Positions 31,108 to 34,873 of a stretch of DNA of 34,873 nt are shown here, one piece after another (the stretch's first letter is position 1; every line of letters starts with the position of its first letter). The notes under the pieces are model-generated. The model was not told where the DNA came from. It saw nothing but the letters and a program-made list of their open reading frames with translations, and searched no databases. A program made the translations under genes and the position numbers. The DNA lies in NCBI GenBank assembly GCA_045649855.1, contig JAZRQN010000120.1, forward strand, positions 1-34,873. The letters are read 5' to 3'. Source of the stretch: URNF01 sp045649855 (lineage in GTDB: Bacteria > Bacillota > Clostridia > Oscillospirales > Acutalibacteraceae).

Positions 31108-33741
31108 ATGAAATGGACAGGTTTGAACGAACTGCGCGAGAAATATCTCGCGTTTTATGAGAGCAAAGGACATCTGCGTTTGCCCAGCTTCTCGCTGGTG
31201 CCGCAGGGGGATAAGTCTTTGTTGCTCATCAACTCCGGCATGGCACCGATGAAAAAGTTTTTCACGGGTGAAGTGACCCCGCCTCGCAAGCGTGTAACCA
31301 CCTGCCAGAAATGTATCCGCACGCCCGACATCGAGCGCGTGGGTAAAACTGCTCGCCACGGCACCTATTTTGAAATGCTCGGCAACTTCAGCTTCGGCGA
31401 TTATTTTAAACATGAAGCGACCGCTTGGGCTTGGGAATTCTGTACCAAGGTGTTGGAAATCCCCGAAGAGCGTATCCATATCAGTATTTATCAGGATGAC
31501 GATCAGGCGTTTGACATCTGGACCAAAGAGGTGGGTGTCAACCCCGATTGCATCGTGCGTCTGGGCAAAGAGGACAACTTCTGGGAGCATGGCTCCGGTC
31601 CTTGCGGTCCTTGCTCGGAATTGCACTTTGATCGTGGCGAAGAATACGGCTGCGGTTCTCCCACTTGCGGTGTCGGCTGTGATTGCGACCGTTATATGGA
31701 GTTCTGGAACTTGGTGTTTACCCAGTTTGACAGCGATGGCGAAGGCACCTATACGCCTCTTGACCATCCCAATATCGATACCGGCATGGGCCAGGAACGT
31801 CTCGCTTGCGTGATGCAGGGTGTTGCCAACCTCTTTGAGGTGGACACCGTGCAGAACATCATGAAACATATCAGCAAAATTGCTGGCGTGAACTATCACG
31901 AAAACGAGAAACAGGACGTTTCTCTGCGCGTGATCACCGACCACATCCGTTCCACCACCTTTATGATCGGCGACGGTGTGATGCCTTCCAACGAGGGCAG
32001 AGGCTATGTGCTTCGCCGTTTGCTCCGCCGTGCCGCCCGTCATGGTCGTTTGCTCGGCATCCGTGAACCGTTCTTGTATGAAGTGGCGGAAACGGTGATT
32101 GCGGAAAATATGTCTGCATATCCCGAACTCGCGGAGAAAAAAGATTTCATTCAGAAACTTATCCACACCGAAGAGGTGGCATTCGGCAAAACCATCGACA
32201 GCGGTCTTGCTCTGCTGGATGAAGTGCTTCAGAATATGGAAGGCACTGTCCTGCCCGGTGAAGATGCGTTCAAACTGTATGATACCTATGGTTTCCCGCT
32301 GGATTTGACCGCGGATATTCTGGAAGAAAAGGGCTTCACCGTGGATGAAGACGGCTTCCAGAAACTGATGAAAGAACAAAAAGAGCGTGCTCGTAACGCT
32401 CGTAAAGATGCAGGTGCGGACGCTTGGAAAGGCGGCGCTTCGGTTGCTGAACAGTTGGATGCCTCCAAGTTTGTCGGGTACACCGATCTGACTGCTGATG
32501 CTAAAGTTGTGGCGCTGATTCAGGATAACGAACTGGTTGAAACGGTCGCTGAAGGCGAAGTGGCAACAGTTGTGTTGGATGTAACCCCGTTCTATGCGGA
32601 AAGTGGCGGTCAGGTTGGCGATATCGGTGTGATCACCACCGCCAACGGTTCTTTCAAGGTGGAGAACACCGTGAAAACTCACAGCGGCGTTGTGGTGCAC
32701 AGCGGTACGGTTGTGAGCGGTGCGCTGATGAACGGCGATGCCGCTACCGCACAGGTGGATGAAACCACCCGTCGCAGCACCATGCGTAACCATACCGCAG
32801 CGCATCTGCTGCAAGCGGCATTGCGTGAAGTGCTGGGCACTCACGTACAGCAGGCAGGTCAGTTGGTAAATGACAGCCGTATGCGCTTTGACTTCACCCA
32901 TTTCTCTGCGATGACTGCAGAAGAAATTAAACAGGTGGAAACCCTGGTCAACGGTTGGATTCTCAAAAATATCGCTACCGATATTGAAGAAATGCCCATT
33001 GCCGAAGCGAAAAAGCGTGGTGCTATGGCGCTGTTTGGCGAGAAATACGGCGAGGTTGTCCGTGTGGTTGCCGTGCCGGAAGTTTCGGTTGAATTCTGCG
33101 GCGGTACTCACGTGGCGGCGACAGGTGAACTCGGTCTGTTCCGCATTCTGTCCGAAAGTTCGGTTGCGGCAGGCGTTCGCCGTATTGAAGCGGTAACCGG
33201 CAGTTACGTGCTGGAACTGCTCGATAAACAGGTGGCACTGATGAATGAAACCGCTGTGGCACTCAAAGCAAACGTTGCTGATGATATTGCGCGCCGTGCT
33301 GCGCAGGTGATGAACGATCTGAAAGCGGCGGAAAAAGAACTTGCGGATCTGAAAGCGGCGGAAAGCGCAGGTAAAATGAAAGAGATGCTGGCAAACGCCA
33401 AAGCGGTTGGCGGTGTGCGCGTGATTACCGCGGCTGTGGACGGCTTGAACGGTGATGGCATCCGAGCAATGTGCGACAGTTGCCGTGATACCGCAGGCGA
33501 AGACGCCGTTGTGGTGCTCGCAGGTGTCTGCGAAAACAACGTTACGTTCGGTTGCTTCTGTGCGCCTGCCGCTATCAAAGCGGGTGCGCACGCAGGCAAT
33601 ATCGTTCGTGAGGTTGCCACCATTTGCGGCGGTAAAGGCGGCGGTCGCCCTGACATCGCAATGGCAGGCGGCAAAGATGTTACTGCCGTAACGAAAGCGC
33701 TCGAAGCAGTGGAAGGTATCGTACTTTCGATCTTGAAATAA
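31108..33741 (+). CDS. alaS: Alanine--tRNA ligase
   Basis: AlaRS charges tRNA-Ala and edits mischarged Ser and Gly. The 877-residue protein has the class II catalytic core starting 'LREKYLAFYESKGH', motif 1/2 region 'RVTTCQKCIRTPDIERVGKTARHGTYFEMLGNFSFGDYFK', and the editing domain with HTAAH (~561-565) and 'FCGGTHV' (~664-670). The C-terminal oligomerisation/DHHA1 domain ends '...GGRPDIAMAGGKD'. The ATG at 31108 follows AAAGGAAG. A longer frame from 30970 runs into the T-box leader and is not real. Confidence 0.98.
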   Translation: MKWTGLNELREKYLAFYESKGHLRLPSFSLVPQGDKSLLLINSGMAPMKKFFTGEVTPPRKRVTTCQKCIRTPDIERVGKTARHGTYFEMLGNFSFGDYFKHEATAWAWEFCTKVLEIPEERIHISIYQDDDQAFDIWTKEVGVNPDCIVRLGKEDNFWEHGSGPCGPCSELHFDRGEEYGCGSPTCGVGCDCDRYMEFWNLVFTQFDSDGEGTYTPLDHPNIDTGMGQERLACVMQGVANLFEVDTVQNIMKHISKIAGVNYHENEKQDVSLRVITDHIRSTTFMIGDGVMPSNEGRGYVLRRLLRRAARHGRLLGIREPFLYEVAETVIAENMSAYPELAEKKDFIQKLIHTEEVAFGKTIDSGLALLDEVLQNMEGTVLPGEDAFKLYDTYGFPLDLTADILEEKGFTVDEDGFQKLMKEQKERARNARKDAGADAWKGGASVAEQLDASKFVGYTDLTADAKVVALIQDNELVETVAEGEVATVVLDVTPFYAESGGQVGDIGVITTANGSFKVENTVKTHSGVVVHSGTVVSGALMNGDAATAQVDETTRRSTMRNHTAAHLLQAALREVLGTHVQQAGQLVNDSRMRFDFTHFSAMTAEEIKQVETLVNGWILKNIATDIEEMPIAEAKKRGAMALFGEKYGEVVRVVAVPEVSVEFCGGTHVAATGELGLFRILSESSVAAGVRRIEAVTGSYVLELLDKQVALMNETAVALKANVADDIARRAAQVMNDLKAAEKELADLKAAESAGKMKEMLANAKAVGGVRVITAAVDGLNGDGIRAMCDSCRDTAGEDAVVVLAGVCENNVTFGCFCAPAAIKAGAHAGNIVREVATICGGKGGGRPDIAMAGGKDVTAVTKALEAVEGIVLSILK

Positions 33742-33753
33742 GAGGTGGACACC

Positions 33754-34086
33754 ATGGATTGTCTGTTTTGTAAAATCATAGCAGGAGAGATCCCGTCGAA
33801 TAAAGTGTACGAGGATGACAAAATTCTCGCATTTCACGATATCGCCCCTGCGGCACCGACCCATTTCCTGGTAATCCCGAAAACGCATATTACTGGTGCT
33901 GGTGCCATTACCGCTGAAAACGCGGAATTGGTGGGCTACATCTATGCGAAAATTGCGGAAATCACCAAGCAGTTGGGCGTGGAATCCTATCGTGTGGTAA
34001 CCAATTGCGGCGCGGATGCAGGTCAGACGGTATTTCATCTGCATTTCCACGTGCTTGCCGGTAAAGTTTTGGGAGCGATGGCGTAA
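33754..34086 (+). CDS. HIT family (HinT-like) nucleotide phosphoramidase
   Basis: The 110-residue protein begins 'CLFCKIIAGEIPSNKVYEDD' and ends with the histidine triad HLHFHVL near residues 95-101. HinT-type proteins hydrolyse purine nucleoside phosphoramidates, including aminoacyl-AMP by-products of tRNA synthetases, which fits its place after alaS. The ATG at 33754 is favoured by AGAGGTGG; a GTG three codons upstream overlaps that site. It starts 12 bases after alaS, so co-transcription is likely. Confidence 0.93.
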   Translation: MDCLFCKIIAGEIPSNKVYEDDKILAFHDIAPAAPTHFLVIPKTHITGAGAITAENAELVGYIYAKIAEITKQLGVESYRVVTNCGADAGQTVFHLHFHVLAGKVLGAMA

Positions 34087-34088
34087 AC

Positions 34089-34796
34089 ATGAATTTTGTC
34101 ATCATCGACCTGGAATGGAACGGCACGTATGTGAAAAAAGTACACGGATTTTTCAACGAAATTATTGAGATCGGTGCTGTAAAATTGAATGCTGATATGC
34201 AGGAGGTTGATCGTTTTCAGGCGATCATCCGTCCTGCTGTCAGCAAAAAACTGACAAAACTCGTTACCGATCTTACCAGCATCACCGACGAAGAACTGAC
34301 CGATGGCGGCACGTTTACGGGCGCTATGGCGGCGTTCAAACGGTTTCTCGGCAAAGAAGAAACGGTGATCCTTACCTGGAGCACTACCGATTTGCTGGTG
34401 TTTTTGGAAAACTATCGGTATTTCTGTAAAACGGATACCATCCCGTTTATGTCCGCTTATGTGGATTTGCAGGCGTATTATCAAACCATCGCGAACATTC
34501 CGATGGCGCAGCAACCGGGACTGTCCAAAGCCGCTGAAGCACTTGGCATCAATGAAGAGGACGTTGCGCATCACCGTGCGTTGGACGATAGTGTGCTCAG
34601 TGGTCGTATTCTGCAAAAGGTGTACGACAAACAGCGGTTTGACGAGATGATGCGTCCTGCGGACGATGCGTTTTACGCGCGTATTACATTTAAGAATACG
34701 TATGTTACCGATGTGAACGATCCGTTGGTGAAAAAGGAATATTTGCGTTTCAGTTGTGCGGATTGCGGCGCGAAGTTGGTGTTTCATAAGAAATAG
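34089..34796 (+). CDS. DEDDh 3'-5' exonuclease-family protein, cut by TAG within a zinc ribbon
   Basis: The 235-residue protein starts 'MNFVIIDLEWNGTY' with D7 and E9 of the exonuclease I motif. It contains the final motif 'HHRALDDSVL' (His-x4-Asp), so it resembles KapD / DnaQ-type exonucleases acting on RNA or DNA 3' ends. The C-terminus reaches 'FSCADCGAKLVFHKK' and then TAG at 34794-34796. The same frame continues to the window edge with 'CERCGKKF', which would complete a C-x2-C...C-x2-C zinc ribbon. The gene therefore appears interrupted, or read through, near its end. The catalytic domain itself is intact. Confidence 0.85.
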   Translation: MNFVIIDLEWNGTYVKKVHGFFNEIIEIGAVKLNADMQEVDRFQAIIRPAVSKKLTKLVTDLTSITDEELTDGGTFTGAMAAFKRFLGKEETVILTWSTTDLLVFLENYRYFCKTDTIPFMSAYVDLQAYYQTIANIPMAQQPGLSKAAEALGINEEDVAHHRALDDSVLSGRILQKVYDKQRFDEMMRPADDAFYARITFKNTYVTDVNDPLVKKEYLRFSCADCGAKLVFHKK

Positions 34797-34873
34797 CGAC
34801 CGCACAATCGGGCGATTGCGTCGCTCGGTGTCTGCGAGCGGTGCGGCAAGAAATTCAATGCACACGTGCAGAT
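34797..34873 (+). pseudogene. In-frame continuation of the exonuclease zinc ribbon beyond TAG
   Basis: From 34797 the exonuclease frame stays open to the right edge (25 codons) and encodes RPHNRAIASLGV then CERCGKKFNAHVQ. The C-x2-C matches the C-x2-C just before the stop, so this is likely the second half of one zinc ribbon. No start codon or ribosome binding site is visible for separate translation. Confidence 0.6.

Noticed and set aside
30988..34050. Very long minus-strand open frame (about 1020 codons) opposite alaS and the HIT gene
   Set aside because: The plus-strand AlaRS and HIT proteins are unmistakable. The antisense frame is a by-product of codon use that avoids TTA, CTA and TCA, and its translation has no recognisable domain.
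11052..34796. Genome-wide stop-codon reassignment
   Set aside because: The two interrupting codons are different (TAA and TAG), TAA ends many genes normally, and no other intact gene here contains in-frame TAG. Isolated mutations or errors are more likely.

Overview
This window reads as core chromosome of an endospore-forming Clostridia-type Firmicute, most likely an uncultured relative of the Oscillospirales/Ruminococcaceae. The reasons are spoVM, spoIVA and a SpoIVFB-type protease, a PASTA/rsgA/thiN cluster, an alanyl T-box, Gram-positive ribosome binding sites (AGGAGG-like) and the TIGR03960/TIGR03936 radical-SAM pair. Composition looks moderate in G+C, and nearly everything is on the plus strand. 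I see no rRNA, tRNA, CRISPR array, insertion sequence or phage gene.

Left part (1-8150): a PASTA-domain lipoprotein, rsgA and thiN are followed by two genes too small for ordinary gene calling: a 48-aa membrane peptide and a 30-aa SpoVM. Then come a membrane-fusion protein plus FtsX/MacB-type permease pair without an ATPase, murA with its own promoter, and walJ-rlmH.

Sporulation block and radical SAM (8150-13105): spoIVA sits behind a sigma-E-like promoter, followed by a short single-pass membrane protein (possible SpoIVFA remnant) and a SpoIVFB-like site-2 protease. SpoVM and SpoIVA, partners in anchoring the spore coat, therefore lie about 5 kb apart. The next gene, a B12-binding radical SAM protein, is interrupted by an in-frame TAA. 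Its usual companion (DUF2344) follows.

Accessory-looking module (13106-17560): a minus-strand regulator with a LacI-type sugar-sensing domain but a C-terminal LuxR-like helix-turn-helix is divergent from a 1080-aa DUF5107-TPR protein. A 31-bp dyad lies between the two promoters. This is the best candidate in the window for an undescribed regulatory or carbohydrate system.

Right part (17560-34873): rplS with a structured leader, two tandem type I signal peptidases, rbgA, rnhB, yraN, an M19 dipeptidase, thrC and a metallophosphoesterase; then tig-clpP-clpX-lon-ysxC (protein folding and ATP-dependent proteolysis); then a T-box-controlled alaS, a HIT protein and a 3'-5' exonuclease whose zinc ribbon is cut by an in-frame TAG near the right edge.

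A recurring feature is that terminator-like hairpins directly abut or contain the next gene's Shine-Dalgarno sequence (about 2834, 6779, 10568 and 27842), which suggests read-through-dependent expression control.
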